Assembly (NCBI RefSeq): GCF_024753245.1
Contig: NZ_JANUGX010000006.1
Location: 1 to 64,000, forward strand
DNA from: Massilia norwichensis
GTDB taxonomy: Bacteria > Pseudomonadota > Gammaproteobacteria > Burkholderiales > Burkholderiaceae_D
DNA length: 64,000 nt
Direction: 5' to 3'
Shown here: in pieces, positions 55,805-64,000 of the stretch
Layout of the letters: each line of letters begins with the position of its first letter
Numbering within the stretch: position 1 is the stretch's first letter
The notes under the pieces: generated by a model
What the model was told of the DNA's origin: nothing
Databases searched by the model: none
Seen by the model: the letters and a program-made list of their open reading frames with translations, nothing else
Translations under genes and position numbers: made by a program

Positions 55805-57000
55805 TCTGCTCTTCCGATTTGATGGGGGTGGATCTTGCAGGCGGCGACAAAGGCCTGGCCCACGGGAACCGGCGGCTTGCCCGACAACAGGCGCGCTTTA
55901 TCCCCGAGGCTCAGGCGGCCGGCGTAGAAATGCTTGATGAGGGAAGCCGGCAGCCGGTAGAAGCGCTGCATCACGCGCCAGCGCCGGTCCGGACTGCCGG
56001 CCAAAAACAGCATGCGGTTCAGCAGCCGGAAGAAGCGCTGGCGCCGCCATTCGCGGCCGGCTTCGTCGCGGATCGCCGCGAACAGCGCCGGCGCGCCCAG
56101 GTCCGGCATGGCGGCGATGCGCTCGCTAAGGCGCACCGCGTGCGGCAGCGAGTAGCCGGTGGTCGAGTGGAACAGGCCGGCGCGCAGGCCGACGCTGGGC
56201 TGGCCTTTCAAGTCGTCCCAGTAAGCGTCGAAGTCGCCCGCCAGCACGATCGGCAGCCTGCCCTCTTCCTCGCGCAGCACTTGCGCGACACGCCAGCCGC
56301 GCGCCTGCGCATAGGCGGCGATGTTGGCGCGCAGGCGTTCGGGTTCCCAGGCGTCGCTGTCGACGTAATGGGTGTCTTCGATCAGCAGACGGTGCGTATC
56401 GAAGGGCAGCACGTAGACGAAGCGGTAGCCGCCCTGCTGCTCGACGCTGGCATCCATGATGATGGGCGCGTCCAGGCCATGCGGCGCGGCCAGCCGCAGT
56501 TCCTGGCCGAGGAAGGTCTGCCAGCCCAGCGCCAGCCGGCGGCTGGGCCGCATGCCGCGGCCGTCGATCACGGCGTGCGCTTCCAATACCTCGCCGCTTT
56601 CCAGTTCGACGCGGTTCGGGCCGACTGCCGCGATGCGCGTGTCCAGGCGCAGCGAAGCTCCCAGCGCCGCCTCGATCGCGCCGGCGAAATCCTGCGAGGC
56701 GATGCTGGCATAGCCGCCGTCGAGCGTGCGCCGCAGTTGCGGGAACACGACCTCGTAACGCGGCCAGCGGCGCGATACCAGGGGCGCGATCCAGTCCAGC
56801 TGGGCCGCATCGAGATCGCTGTCGTGGAAGGACCAGGTGTGGTTGCCGCCCAGGTGCGCGCCCTGCTCCAGCAGCAGGATGCGCAGCTCGGGCCGGCGCT
56901 GGCGCAGGCGCCAGGCGATCAGGCCGTTGGCCAGGCCGCCGCCGGCCAGAATCAGGTCCCAGCCTGGCCCTGCCGCCGGCACGCGTTCGGCCCCGTTCAT
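55801..57000 (-). CDS. crtY: Lycopene beta-cyclase CrtY
   Basis: CrtY closes the two beta rings of lycopene to beta-carotene. The 399-residue protein has the flavin motif LILAGGGLANGLIAWRLRQR and the downstream FHDSDLDA and GNHTWSF elements typical of bacterial CrtY. Other conserved segments are YRFVYVLPFDTHRLLIEDTH and GLFHSTTGYSLPHAVRLSE. The ATG at 57000 is chosen; the frame itself stays open far upstream through crtX and crtE, which is not coding there. It overlaps crtX by four bases. Confidence 0.95.
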
Positions 57001-58316
57001 GCCGGCGCTCTGGCCCCGCCGTCCGCGCGCGCCAGCCTGTCTTCGCTGCGGCGCAGGCGCAGGGCTGCTTCGACGATGTCGGCCGCGCGCGGCGTGCCGC
57101 CGGCCTGGGCCAGGCTGGCGGCCTGCACGTCGAGCTGCTCGCCGAACTGCGGCTCGTCGAACAGGCGCCGCAGCTGGCGTTCGATGGTGCCGGGGCCGGC
57201 CAGCCGTGCCGAGGCGCGCAAGCCGATCCCGGCGTGCAGGACGCGGGTCGCGGTGCCGGGCTGGTCGAAGGTGACCGGCATCGCCAGGATCGGCGTGCGC
57301 GCTTCGACCGCGTCCATCACCGTGTTGATGCCGGCGTGCGAGACCACGGCATCGGCCTGCGCCAGCGCTTGCCGTTGCGGCGCGAACGCGCAGACCCAGC
57401 TGGCGCCGGCGCGCTTGAGCGCCTCTTCCTGCGCCGCGTCGAGGCCGCCGCAATGGGCCACCAGCAGCTGGGCGTCGAGCCGGCGGCAGGCCTTGGCGAC
57501 GCGCTTGAAGATGCCGAAGCGGTGGCCCTGCAGCGTGCCGAGCGAGGCGAACACGAAGGGCCGGCCGGCGTCGATGTTGGGGAGCGGCGTCGGCGCCGTG
57601 GCACCGGTGTCGGCGGCGGCGCGCAGCGGCCCCACGTGGTGGAAATGCGGCGGCAAGGCGCGGCGCGGGAAATCGAAGGCGACAGTGGTCTGGCTGACCT
57701 GGGCCAGCGGCGACAGGCAATCGTGCAGGCCGCTGCGATTCGACAAGCCGAGACGGCGCGCCTGCGCGGCGATCACCGCGCCGTGCGGCCGCATCATCCA
57801 GTCGTAGACACGGGTACTGCCCTCGACAACCTGTGCGGCCTGTTCGGTGTCGGCGTAGGCGAAGGGCATCACGGCCAACGGGATGCCGGGCTCGCGGTTG
57901 ACCGGCATCGCGCAGGCCACCGAGACGAAAGGCAGGCCGAGCGCCTCCGCCACCAGGCCGCCGGCTGCTTCCATCTGGTCGGCAAGCAGCGCGTCGACGC
58001 CCAGGCCGTGCAGCGCGGCCGGCAGTTCGCGGCACAGCATCTCGGTGCCGCGCGCCATGTCGAGGATCACCTGGCGCAGCCCGAGCGGGCCACCGGGATT
58101 GGCCGCGCGGCGCAGCGAAGCCGCCAGCGATCCGGGCGGATGGGTGTCGGCGCCGACCGCGTGGAAGCCGATGCGCGCGTCCTTCAGATACGCGGCAGCG
58201 TCCGGCCGCTGCAGGAAGGTGACGCGGTGGCCGCGTTTGAGCAGTTCGAGGCTGAGCGCGGCCAGCGCGCTGAAATGGCTGTAGAACGCCGGTGCAACCA
58301 CGCCGAAGTGGGCCAT
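56997..58316 (-). CDS. crtX: Zeaxanthin glucosyltransferase CrtX
   Basis: CrtX attaches glucose to the zeaxanthin hydroxyls. The 439-residue GT-B protein starts AHFGVVAPAFYSHFSALAAL, as in Pantoea CrtX. Its donor-binding motif is DAVVSHAGINTVMDAVEART, running into PILAMPVTFDQPGTATRV, and FVFASLGTLQGHRFGIFKRV precedes it. The presence of crtX between crtE and crtY predicts glycosylated zeaxanthin as the end product. The start overlaps nothing; an 18-base gap separates it from crtE. Confidence 0.95.
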   Translation of the reverse strand: MAHFGVVAPAFYSHFSALAALSLELLKRGHRVTFLQRPDAAAYLKDARIGFHAVGADTHPPGSLAASLRRAANPGGPLGLRQVILDMARGTEMLCRELPAALHGLGVDALLADQMEAAGGLVAEALGLPFVSVACAMPVNREPGIPLAVMPFAYADTEQAAQVVEGSTRVYDWMMRPHGAVIAAQARRLGLSNRSGLHDCLSPLAQVSQTTVAFDFPRRALPPHFHHVGPLRAAADTGATAPTPLPNIDAGRPFVFASLGTLQGHRFGIFKRVAKACRRLDAQLLVAHCGGLDAAQEEALKRAGASWVCAFAPQRQALAQADAVVSHAGINTVMDAVEARTPILAMPVTFDQPGTATRVLHAGIGLRASARLAGPGTIERQLRRLFDEPQFGEQLDVQAASLAQAGGTPRAADIVEAALRLRRSEDRLARADGGARAPA

Positions 58317-58334
58317 GCGCTTCCCCGCTCCGCT

Positions 58335-59300
58335 TCAGTGACGGGCCAGGCTGACGCCGGCGCCGGCCGCATGCAGGTGCGCCGTCGCGGCCGGCGTGAA
58401 GGCTTCCACGCCATTGGTGCGCGTGAACAGGCCGGCGACGAAACGGCGGGTATGGCCCTTGCCGCCCAGCGCCGCGCTCAGGTGGCGTTCGGCCTCGAGC
58501 AGGTGGTGGTCGAGCCGGCGCCGCGCCTCGTCGTGGCCGAGGGTGTTGACGAAGGTCCGCTTGCCGAGGTCCTTGCCGGTGTCCTTGCCGGTGATGGCGC
58601 TGTCGTTGGCGACGTCGTCCTGGAAGTCGTCGCGGATCTGGAAGGCCTGGCCGGCCGCCAGCGCGAAGGCGCGCAGCGACTGGGCCACGCAATCGTCGGT
58701 CTCGGCGATGATCGCGGCCATGTCGACCGCCACGCCCAGCAGCACGCCGGTCTTGAGTTCGTTGGTGACGGCGATGTCGGCCGCGCTCTGGCGGCTGCCG
58801 CGCAGGTCGAGGAACTGGCCCTTGACCAGGCCCTGGTCGCCGACCGTCTCGGCCAGCTTGGCAACCAGCCGTGCGCGGACCTCGGCCGGCACTTCGCGCG
58901 CCGTGGCCAGCAGGCCGAAGGCGCGGCTGAGCAGGCCGATCGCGGCCAGCACCGCGACGTCTTCGCCGAACTGCACGTGGATGGTCGGCTTGCCGCGCCG
59001 GAGCATGGCGTTGTCCATGCACGGCATGTCGTCGAGGATCAGCGAGGCCGCATGCACCATCTCGACCGCGCAGGCGACGTCGACCAGGGCTTCCGATTCG
59101 CAGCCGAGGTCGCGCGCGACCAGCATCAGCAGCAGCGGCCGCATGCGCTTGCCGGCGCTCAGCGCCCCCGCGCGCATCGCCAAAGTCAGGAGGTCGGCCT
59201 GGTCCGGGCTGTGCGCCAGGTGCTGACCGATACGTTCTTCCAATTGCTGGCGCAGCTGGTCGATACCGAACCCGCCAAACCGCCGTGTCTGTGTCGTCAT
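58335..59300 (-). CDS. crtE: Geranylgeranyl diphosphate synthase CrtE
   Basis: CrtE extends FPP/IPP to GGPP, the C20 carotenoid precursor. The 321-residue trans-prenyltransferase has the first aspartate motif LILDDMPCMDNAMLRRG (about residue 82) and the second FQIRDDFQDDVAN (about 213), with GKRMRPLLLMLVARDL upstream. The ATG at 59300 has GGAGG close by; the frame is open to 59342, which would add 14 residues. It is the first gene of the crt operon, and an inverted repeat lies about 60-85 bases upstream. Confidence 0.95.
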   Translation of the reverse strand: MTTQTRRFGGFGIDQLRQQLEERIGQHLAHSPDQADLLTLAMRAGALSAGKRMRPLLLMLVARDLGCESEALVDVACAVEMVHAASLILDDMPCMDNAMLRRGKPTIHVQFGEDVAVLAAIGLLSRAFGLLATAREVPAEVRARLVAKLAETVGDQGLVKGQFLDLRGSRQSAADIAVTNELKTGVLLGVAVDMAAIIAETDDCVAQSLRAFALAAGQAFQIRDDFQDDVANDSAITGKDTGKDLGKRTFVNTLGHDEARRRLDHHLLEAERHLSAALGGKGHTRRFVAGLFTRTNGVEAFTPAATAHLHAAGAGVSLARH

Positions 59301-59356
59301 GCGCCTCCCTGCCGGACGGAAATTGATGAAATTGAGCCTCATGATACCGGATTCAT

Positions 59357-59384
59357 GTTAAACAATAGTTAATTTTGTTTAAAC
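59357..59384. promoter_or_regulatory. AT-rich inverted repeat upstream of crtE
   Basis: GTTAAACAA and TTGTTTAAAC face each other about nine bases apart in an otherwise GC-rich area. A TATCAT lies between the repeat and crtE as a possible -10 box. It may be an operator for the crt operon; the regulator is unknown and is not encoded nearby. Confidence 0.45.
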
Positions 59385-59505
59385 GTGCGCACCTGCCTGC
59401 CACACTTGCGCAACATGCCTGCAACATGCCCCCGGCACACGCATGACCTGCTCTGCCTGGCAACTTTGCTATGATTGGCTTTCCGCACATAACCGGAAAG
59501 ACGCG

Positions 59506-59892
59506 ATGAAGTTGCTTGTCCCGCTCGTCCTGCTTGGCCTGGCCGGCTGCGCCGCCGCGCCGCTCAAGGACGGCATTTATCCCTTGCAGCCCAACCAGCG
59601 CGTTGCCTTGTCCGGCACCACCACCCTCACCTACGACAGCTTCAGCGACAGCCGCTGCCCGGCCAACGCGCGCTGCATCTGGGCCGGGCGGCTGAGTTTC
59701 CAGTTCGTGCTGGACGGCCCCGACGGCCGCGAAGAGTTCTCGCTGGGCCCGGACCAGCTGGCGGCCATGCCGAAGTCCCTGCATGGCGCCCGCGTCGCGC
59801 TCGACCCGGCCGGCATCCCGCCCATCCGCACGACCAATGCGACGCGCCCCGGCGACGTCATCCCCGTCACGCTCAAGATCACCAGCCCATGA
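59506..59892 (+). CDS. Hypothetical lipoprotein
   Basis: The 128-residue product has a lipoprotein signal peptide with lipobox LAGC (residues 12-15 in LVLLGLAGCAAAP). A compact domain with a conserved-looking CPANARCIWAGRLSFQF segment follows. The rest, VALDPAGIPPIRTTNATRPG, is beta-rich. I recognise no named family. Its stop overlaps the gamma-glutamyltransferase start as ATGA, so the two are probably translated together. It is divergent from crtE. Confidence 0.82.
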   Translation: MKLLVPLVLLGLAGCAAAPLKDGIYPLQPNQRVALSGTTTLTYDSFSDSRCPANARCIWAGRLSFQFVLDGPDGREEFSLGPDQLAAMPKSLHGARVALDPAGIPPIRTTNATRPGDVIPVTLKITSP

Positions 59893-61646
59893 CCACCTCC
59901 TGCAAAGCGCTTGCCGGCGCCCTGATCCTGTCCATCGTCCTCGCGCCGCCGCTGGCGCTGGCCAAGACCCCGGTCGCCACCGGTACCGGCGGCGCCGTCG
60001 CCACCATCAGCGAAAAGGCGTCCGAATCGGCGCTCGCCATCCTGAACAAGGGCGGCAATGCGATCGATGCCGCCGTCGCCGCGGCCGCCACGCTGGGCGT
60101 GACCGACCCGTTCAGCTGCGGCATCGGTGGTGGCGGCTTCATGGTCATCTACCTGGCCAAGGACAAGCGCGTGATCACGATCGACCACCGCGAGACCGCC
60201 CCCAGCTCGTTCAGCCCGGCCGTGTTCCAGGAAAACGGCAAGGCGATCGACTTCGACACGGCAGTCGCCAGCGGCGCCGCGGTCGGCGTGCCGGGCACGG
60301 TGCGCGGCTGGCACGAAGCCCTGCAGCGCTACGGCACGATGAGCTTCAAGCAGGTGCTGGCGCCGGCCATCGATGTGGCCACCAGGGGCTTTCCTGTTAG
60401 TGAAACTTTTCACAAATTAACAGCCGAAAATGAAAGGAAATTTCAGCTGTTTACGAGCACCAGCCAGCTCTACCTTCGCAACGGCAAGGCGGTCCCGACC
60501 GGCACCGTGCTGAAGAATCCGGACATGGCCAAGGCCTACCGCGAGATCGCCGCGCGCGGCTACAAGGCTTTCTATGAAGGGCCGATGGCGCAGGCGATGG
60601 TCGACGCCGTCAACCGTCCGCCGCTGGCCAAGGGCGCGCAGGTCCGGCCCGGCACGATGTCGCTGGCCGACCTGGCCAACTACGAGGCGCGCATCCGCCA
60701 GCCGATCCGGTCGACCTACCGCGGCTACGACGTGTACGGCATGCCCCTGCCCAGCAGCGGCGGGATCGCCGTGGCCGAGGCGCTCAACATCCTCGAAGGC
60801 TACGACCTGAAGAACCTGCCGCGCCCGAACGTCGAGCATCTCTACCTGGAAGCCAGCCGCCTGGCCTTCGCCGACCGCAACGCCTACCTGGCCGACCCGG
60901 AATACGTCGACGCGCCGGTCGACGGCATCCTGTCCAAGCAGTTCGCGGCCCAGCGCCGCTCGCTGATCCGTCCCGACAAGGCCGCCGGCGTGGTCCCGGC
61001 CGGCGACGCCTTCCTGTACGAGAACGACCAGAGCTTTCCGCTGCGTCCGCAGCAGAAGCTGATCCAGGAAGGCACGCACACCACCCACCTGACGGTCTCG
61101 GACAAGGAGGGCAACGTGGTCTCCTACACCTTCACCATCGAATCCTGGGGCGGCAGCGGGATCGTGGTGCCGGGCTATGGCTTCCTGCTGAATAACGAGA
61201 TGACCGACTTCGACTTCACCGGCCCGGCGCCGAACATCCCGGAAGCCGGCAAGCGTCCACGCAGCAGCATGGCGCCGACCATCGTCATGAAGGACGGCAA
61301 ACCGGCCTTCAGCATCGGCAGCCCGGGCGGCGCGACCATCATCACCACCGTGCTGCAGACCATCGTCAACCATATCGATCTCGGCATGAGCATGGACAAG
61401 GCGATCGATGCGCCGCGCCTGTCGCAGCGGAACGCCAGGGAAACCTCGGTGGAACCGGGCTTCATCGGCACCCAGCAGGCCAAGGGCCTGGAGAACTTCG
61501 GCCACAAATGGGAGACCAGCCCGGCGCCGGAAGAAATCGGCGCGGCCAACGCCATCGTGTTCAATCCGGACGGCACGGTGACGGCGGTCAGCGAAGGCCA
61601 CCGCCACGGCATCGGCACCGCCCTGGTGCAGAAGCGCGGACATTGA
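59889..61646 (+). CDS. ggt: Gamma-glutamyltransferase
   Basis: GGT hydrolyses or transfers the gamma-glutamyl group of glutathione in the periplasm. The 585-residue precursor has a signal peptide (LAGALILSIVLAPPLALA, residues about 7-24) and the N-terminal GGNAIDAAVAAAATLGV segment. FSCGIGGGGFMVIYLA follows. The autoprocessing and nucleophile threonine lies in EGTHTTHLTVSDKEGN (about residue 395). The small subunit has RPRSSMAPTIVMKDGKP and SPGGATIITTVLQTIVNH. A 75-base patch near 60391-60465 is much AT-richer than its surroundings, though the protein stays in frame. Confidence 0.95.
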   Translation: MTTSCKALAGALILSIVLAPPLALAKTPVATGTGGAVATISEKASESALAILNKGGNAIDAAVAAAATLGVTDPFSCGIGGGGFMVIYLAKDKRVITIDHRETAPSSFSPAVFQENGKAIDFDTAVASGAAVGVPGTVRGWHEALQRYGTMSFKQVLAPAIDVATRGFPVSETFHKLTAENERKFQLFTSTSQLYLRNGKAVPTGTVLKNPDMAKAYREIAARGYKAFYEGPMAQAMVDAVNRPPLAKGAQVRPGTMSLADLANYEARIRQPIRSTYRGYDVYGMPLPSSGGIAVAEALNILEGYDLKNLPRPNVEHLYLEASRLAFADRNAYLADPEYVDAPVDGILSKQFAAQRRSLIRPDKAAGVVPAGDAFLYENDQSFPLRPQQKLIQEGTHTTHLTVSDKEGNVVSYTFTIESWGGSGIVVPGYGFLLNNEMTDFDFTGPAPNIPEAGKRPRSSMAPTIVMKDGKPAFSIGSPGGATIITTVLQTIVNHIDLGMSMDKAIDAPRLSQRNARETSVEPGFIGTQQAKGLENFGHKWETSPAPEEIGAANAIVFNPDGTVTAVSEGHRHGIGTALVQKRGH

Positions 61647-61657
61647 GGAGACCAGGC

Positions 61658-62026
61658 ATGAGCATGCAGGATTACCAGAACAAGCTGAAAGCCGCGCGAG
61701 CGGACTACCCCTTCAAACGCTGGGGCGAGAGCGGGCTGGATCAGTACACGCCGGAGGCCTGCGCGGCCTTCACCCGGATCTTCGACAAGCTGATCGCCGA
61801 CCTCGGAAAACTCGGCGTGAACGCGGCGGACGACGCCAAGCTGGCGGCCTTCGAACAGGCGGTCCTGGCCCTGAACGACCTCGACGACGAGGACGAGCGC
61901 CTGATCGAGACCGACGAACGCGAACAGCTCTGCGAACTGGTCAACACCATCGCCCGTGCCGCGGGCCTGGACCCGAAGGACTACGGCGACGGCGAAGGGC
62001 CGGCCAGCGAATGGCGCGAGTGGTAA
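61658..62026 (+). CDS. Small acidic hypothetical protein
   Basis: The 122-residue, mostly helical, acidic protein (MSMQDYQNKLKAARADYPFK at the start, ending GPASEWREW) has no signal peptide or membrane helix. The segment LDDEDERLIETDEREQLCEL is strongly acidic. GAGGAG lies 9-10 bases upstream of the ATG. It follows ggt by 11 bases on the same strand and is likely co-transcribed. I know no family. Confidence 0.72.
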   Translation: MSMQDYQNKLKAARADYPFKRWGESGLDQYTPEACAAFTRIFDKLIADLGKLGVNAADDAKLAAFEQAVLALNDLDDEDERLIETDEREQLCELVNTIARAAGLDPKDYGDGEGPASEWREW

Positions 62027-62044
62027 GCCGCACGGCCGGCATCG

Positions 62045-62068
62045 TGTGACATTTCGCGGGTTTTTCTC
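62045..62068 (+). promoter_or_regulatory. Shared upstream motif, copy 2
   Basis: TGTGACATTTCGCGGGTTTT, followed by TCTC, lies 78 bases before the DUF4139 gene. It resembles the sequence at 49569-49590 ahead of the serralysin gene. A common promoter class is possible. Confidence 0.3.
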
Positions 62069-62122
62069 TTGTTGCCATCTGGTACGCTTGCGGCACTCGC
62101 AACCGTTTCAGACAAGGACCTC

Positions 62123-63721
62123 ATGGTAATCAAGAAAGGATGGGCAATCGCTTCCCTGTGCGCGCTCGGCAGCACGATCGCCTCCGCCACCGAAGCGCCG
62201 ATCCAGAGCGTGACGCTGTATCCCGGCAGCGCGACGGTCGAACGCGCGGTCGAGATCGCGCCCGGCATGACCCAGGTCGAGATCACCGGCCTGCTCGCCA
62301 ACTTCAATACCGACACCATCCGCCTGCAGGCCGACCCCGGCATCCAGATCGGCCAGGTGCTCACGCGCGACCGCACGAATGCGGACAGCCCGAGCCCGCG
62401 CGAAGCGGAACTCGAAGCGAAGATCCTGGCGCTGCAGGACCAGATCGCCGCCATCGAGGTCGATGCCAAGTCGGCCCAGACCGCCCAGGCCTGGCTCGAG
62501 CACCTGGGCAGCGGCGACGGCGCGCTGCGCCCCGCCCCCAGCGATCCGAAGACTTTGCTGGGCACCGTCGACGCCATCCGCAAAGGCAGCGGCGATGCCC
62601 TCGAACGCATCCGCAACGACGACATCAAGAAGCGTGCGCTGGCCAGGCAGCTCGACGCCCTGAAGCGCGACCTCGGCAAGCTGCAGGCGAACACGCGCGA
62701 CAGCCGCAGCATCACGGTCCACCTGGCCGCGAAGCAGGCCGGCCGCCTGGTCCTGAGCTACCAGGTCAACCGCGCAGGCTGGAAACCGGCCTACCGCGCC
62801 GCCCTCGATTCGAATGCCTCCACCGTGGCCCTGGAGCGGCTGGCGACGATCTCGCAGAAGACCGGCGAGGACTGGAGCCGGGTCAAACTGACCTTGTCGA
62901 CCGGGCAGCCGACGCTGTCCGTGTATCCGCCGAACCCGCAGCCGTGGTTGCTGAACTACCGGCCGCCGGTGGAACGCGCGACCTTGCAGTACGCGCCGCC
63001 CCCGCCCGCCGCCCCGGCAGCGCCGGCGCCCTTATTCGCGCGTGCCGCCAGGAACAGCGAGGACGACGATTACGTGGCACCGGTGCTGCAGACCCAGGGT
63101 AACTTCAGCACCGAGTACCAGGTCCCGGCACGGGTCGACCTGGCGGCGGACGGGCGTGAGATTTCGGTCGGGCTGACGAAACAGTCGCTGCAGGTGAAAC
63201 AGCGCGTGCAGATCTCGCCGCGCACCAGCAGGGACCTGGCGGTGCTGACCGCCGAGACGCCGCGGCCCGAAGGGGTCTGGCTGCCGGGCCAGGTGCAGCT
63301 GCAGCGCGACGGTTCGTATGTGGGCGCGCTGTACTGGGATCCGCAGGCGAAGGACCGCTTCGAGTTCGCCTTCGGGCGCGATCCGCTGGTCCGCGTCGCG
63401 GTCGAGCACCGCAACGAGCAGTCCGGCCAGACGGGCCTGTTCAAGCGCGACAACCAGCGCCGCGTCGACGACAGCTATGTGGTGACGAGCTTCCACCGCC
63501 AGCCGGTCGAGATCCTGGTGCTGGAACCGACCCCGGTCAGCCAGTCGGACAAGGTCGAGGTGAAGGCGACCCTGGTGCCGGAACCCAGCGTGAAGGATTG
63601 GGATCAGCGGCGCGGCCTGGTCGGCTGGGAACGCACGCTCAAATCCAACGAGACGGCGCGCTTCAACGTCGGCTACGTGATCGACTATCCGAAAGAAGGC
63701 AACGTGCTCGGGCTGCCATGA
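62123..63721 (+). CDS. DUF4139 exported protein (MuiA-like)
   Basis: The 532-residue protein has a signal peptide (AIASLCALGSTIASA) and the N-terminal DUF4140 domain (SVTLYPGSATVERAVEIAPG). A coiled-coil-like middle (about residues 95-200, ELEAKILALQDQIAAIEVDA) follows. The C-terminal DUF4139 beta domain begins about residue 215 (LVLSYQVNRAGWKPAYRAAL). A proline/alanine-rich insert with PPPPAAPAAPAPLFA lies near 290. Homologs were named mucoidy inhibitor A; the mechanism is not known. AAGGA lies five bases before the ATG at 62123; an upstream ATG at 62069 is less likely. A strong hairpin follows the stop. Confidence 0.85.
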   Translation: MVIKKGWAIASLCALGSTIASATEAPIQSVTLYPGSATVERAVEIAPGMTQVEITGLLANFNTDTIRLQADPGIQIGQVLTRDRTNADSPSPREAELEAKILALQDQIAAIEVDAKSAQTAQAWLEHLGSGDGALRPAPSDPKTLLGTVDAIRKGSGDALERIRNDDIKKRALARQLDALKRDLGKLQANTRDSRSITVHLAAKQAGRLVLSYQVNRAGWKPAYRAALDSNASTVALERLATISQKTGEDWSRVKLTLSTGQPTLSVYPPNPQPWLLNYRPPVERATLQYAPPPPAAPAAPAPLFARAARNSEDDDYVAPVLQTQGNFSTEYQVPARVDLAADGREISVGLTKQSLQVKQRVQISPRTSRDLAVLTAETPRPEGVWLPGQVQLQRDGSYVGALYWDPQAKDRFEFAFGRDPLVRVAVEHRNEQSGQTGLFKRDNQRRVDDSYVVTSFHRQPVEILVLEPTPVSQSDKVEVKATLVPEPSVKDWDQRRGLVGWERTLKSNETARFNVGYVIDYPKEGNVLGLP

Positions 63722-63730
63722 AGCACATGT

Positions 63731-63765
63731 TCACATCGGCGAGCGCTTTTCGCCGATGTGAGAAA
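63731..63765 (+). terminator. Hairpin terminator after DUF4139 gene
   Basis: TCACATCGGCGA and TCGCCGATGTGA form a perfect 12-bp stem with a 7-base loop ten bases past the stop codon. The following run is GAAAG-rich with only scattered Ts, so termination may be weak or the hairpin may serve mRNA stability. Confidence 0.6.
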
Positions 63766-63829
63766 GTGTGATTATTTCTTTTGGTTAAACTGTCACAATG
63801 ACGGGGTTGCCGTTTGCCAGAGCCTCGCC

Positions 63830-64000
63830 ATGCCCTTCCCGTCCCTCGCCGACATCGACGCGCTGACCGGCGAGTTCGCGTCACGCAAGAGCGAAGCCGC
63901 GTTTCTCCAGCACAGGCAAACACAGATCCAGCCCCTGCTCGGCTTCACCCTGGTCTTCTGTACGCTGTTCTATCTGGCGTTTGCGCTCACCGACCTGGCC
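63830..64000 (+). CDS. N-terminal part of a membrane protein (cut by window end)
   Basis: The first 57 residues (MPFPSLADIDALTGEFASRK at the start) contain a soluble lead and one predicted membrane helix (LLGFTLVFCTLFYLAFALTD). Such starts are typical of membrane-bound signalling proteins such as diguanylate cyclases or histidine kinases, but the catalytic part lies outside the window. No function can be assigned. Confidence 0.6.
   Translation, partial: MPFPSLADIDALTGEFASRKSEAAFLQHRQTQIQPLLGFTLVFCTLFYLAFALTDLA

Overview
The window looks like chromosomal DNA of a high-GC betaproteobacterium, most likely an Oxalobacteraceae member close to Massilia/Telluria. This rests on the complete dcw (division and cell wall) cluster in betaproteobacterial order, on the ftsY-ftsE-ftsX-rpoH block, and on recalled similarity of the proteins to that family. 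No database search was possible. No rRNA, tRNA or CRISPR array was recognised; one structured RNA gene (rnpB) is present.

Layout. (1) 1-23.8 kb, minus strand: mraZ-rsmH-ftsL-ftsI-murE-murF-mraY-murD-ftsW-murG-murC-ddlB-ftsQ-ftsA-ftsZ, then a peroxiredoxin, an EamA transporter, lpxC and secA, with a dciA-like gene on the plus strand. Many neighbours overlap by ATGA. The cluster starts at a clear sigma70 promoter whose start region carries four 10-bp direct repeats typical of MraZ operators. (2) 24.1-33.6 kb, accessory: a stand-alone Lon-like AAA+ ATPase, a decayed XRE regulator, and a polymorphic-toxin locus. The locus has an RHS system split over two overlapping secreted polypeptides, a small candidate immunity gene, and an orphan toxin tip fused to an integrase remnant and followed by another candidate immunity gene. 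(3) 33.8-44.1 kb, mixed housekeeping and hypotheticals: YcxB-like protein, GNAT, glpK, rnpB, a degenerate archaemetzincin-like protein, an S41 peptidase, a TPP-dependent enzyme, and an SDR gene divergent from a frameshifted AraC regulator. (4) 44.3-48.5 kb: ftsY, ftsE, ftsX and rpoH; the rpoH leader holds a CIRCE element and an FNR-type palindrome. (5) 48.6-52.8 kb: Tat-exported dienelactone hydrolase-like enzyme, RTX/serralysin protease with a DUF4214 tail, MgtC-like protein, small membrane protein, DUF2141 protein. (6) 52.9-59.3 kb: a full carotenoid cluster crtE-crtX-crtY-crtI-crtB with convergent crtZ, predicted to make zeaxanthin glucosides. (7) 59.5-64 kb: lipoprotein, gamma-glutamyltransferase, small acidic protein, DUF4139 protein, and the start of a membrane protein cut by the window edge.

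Two families of palindromic repeats occur twice each. One copy of the first family lies inside murF and keeps the frame open. The best candidates for something not well described are the split RHS with beta-sandwich domains spliced before its core, the integrase/toxin-tip chimera, and the archaemetzincin-like protein that has lost its zinc motif.
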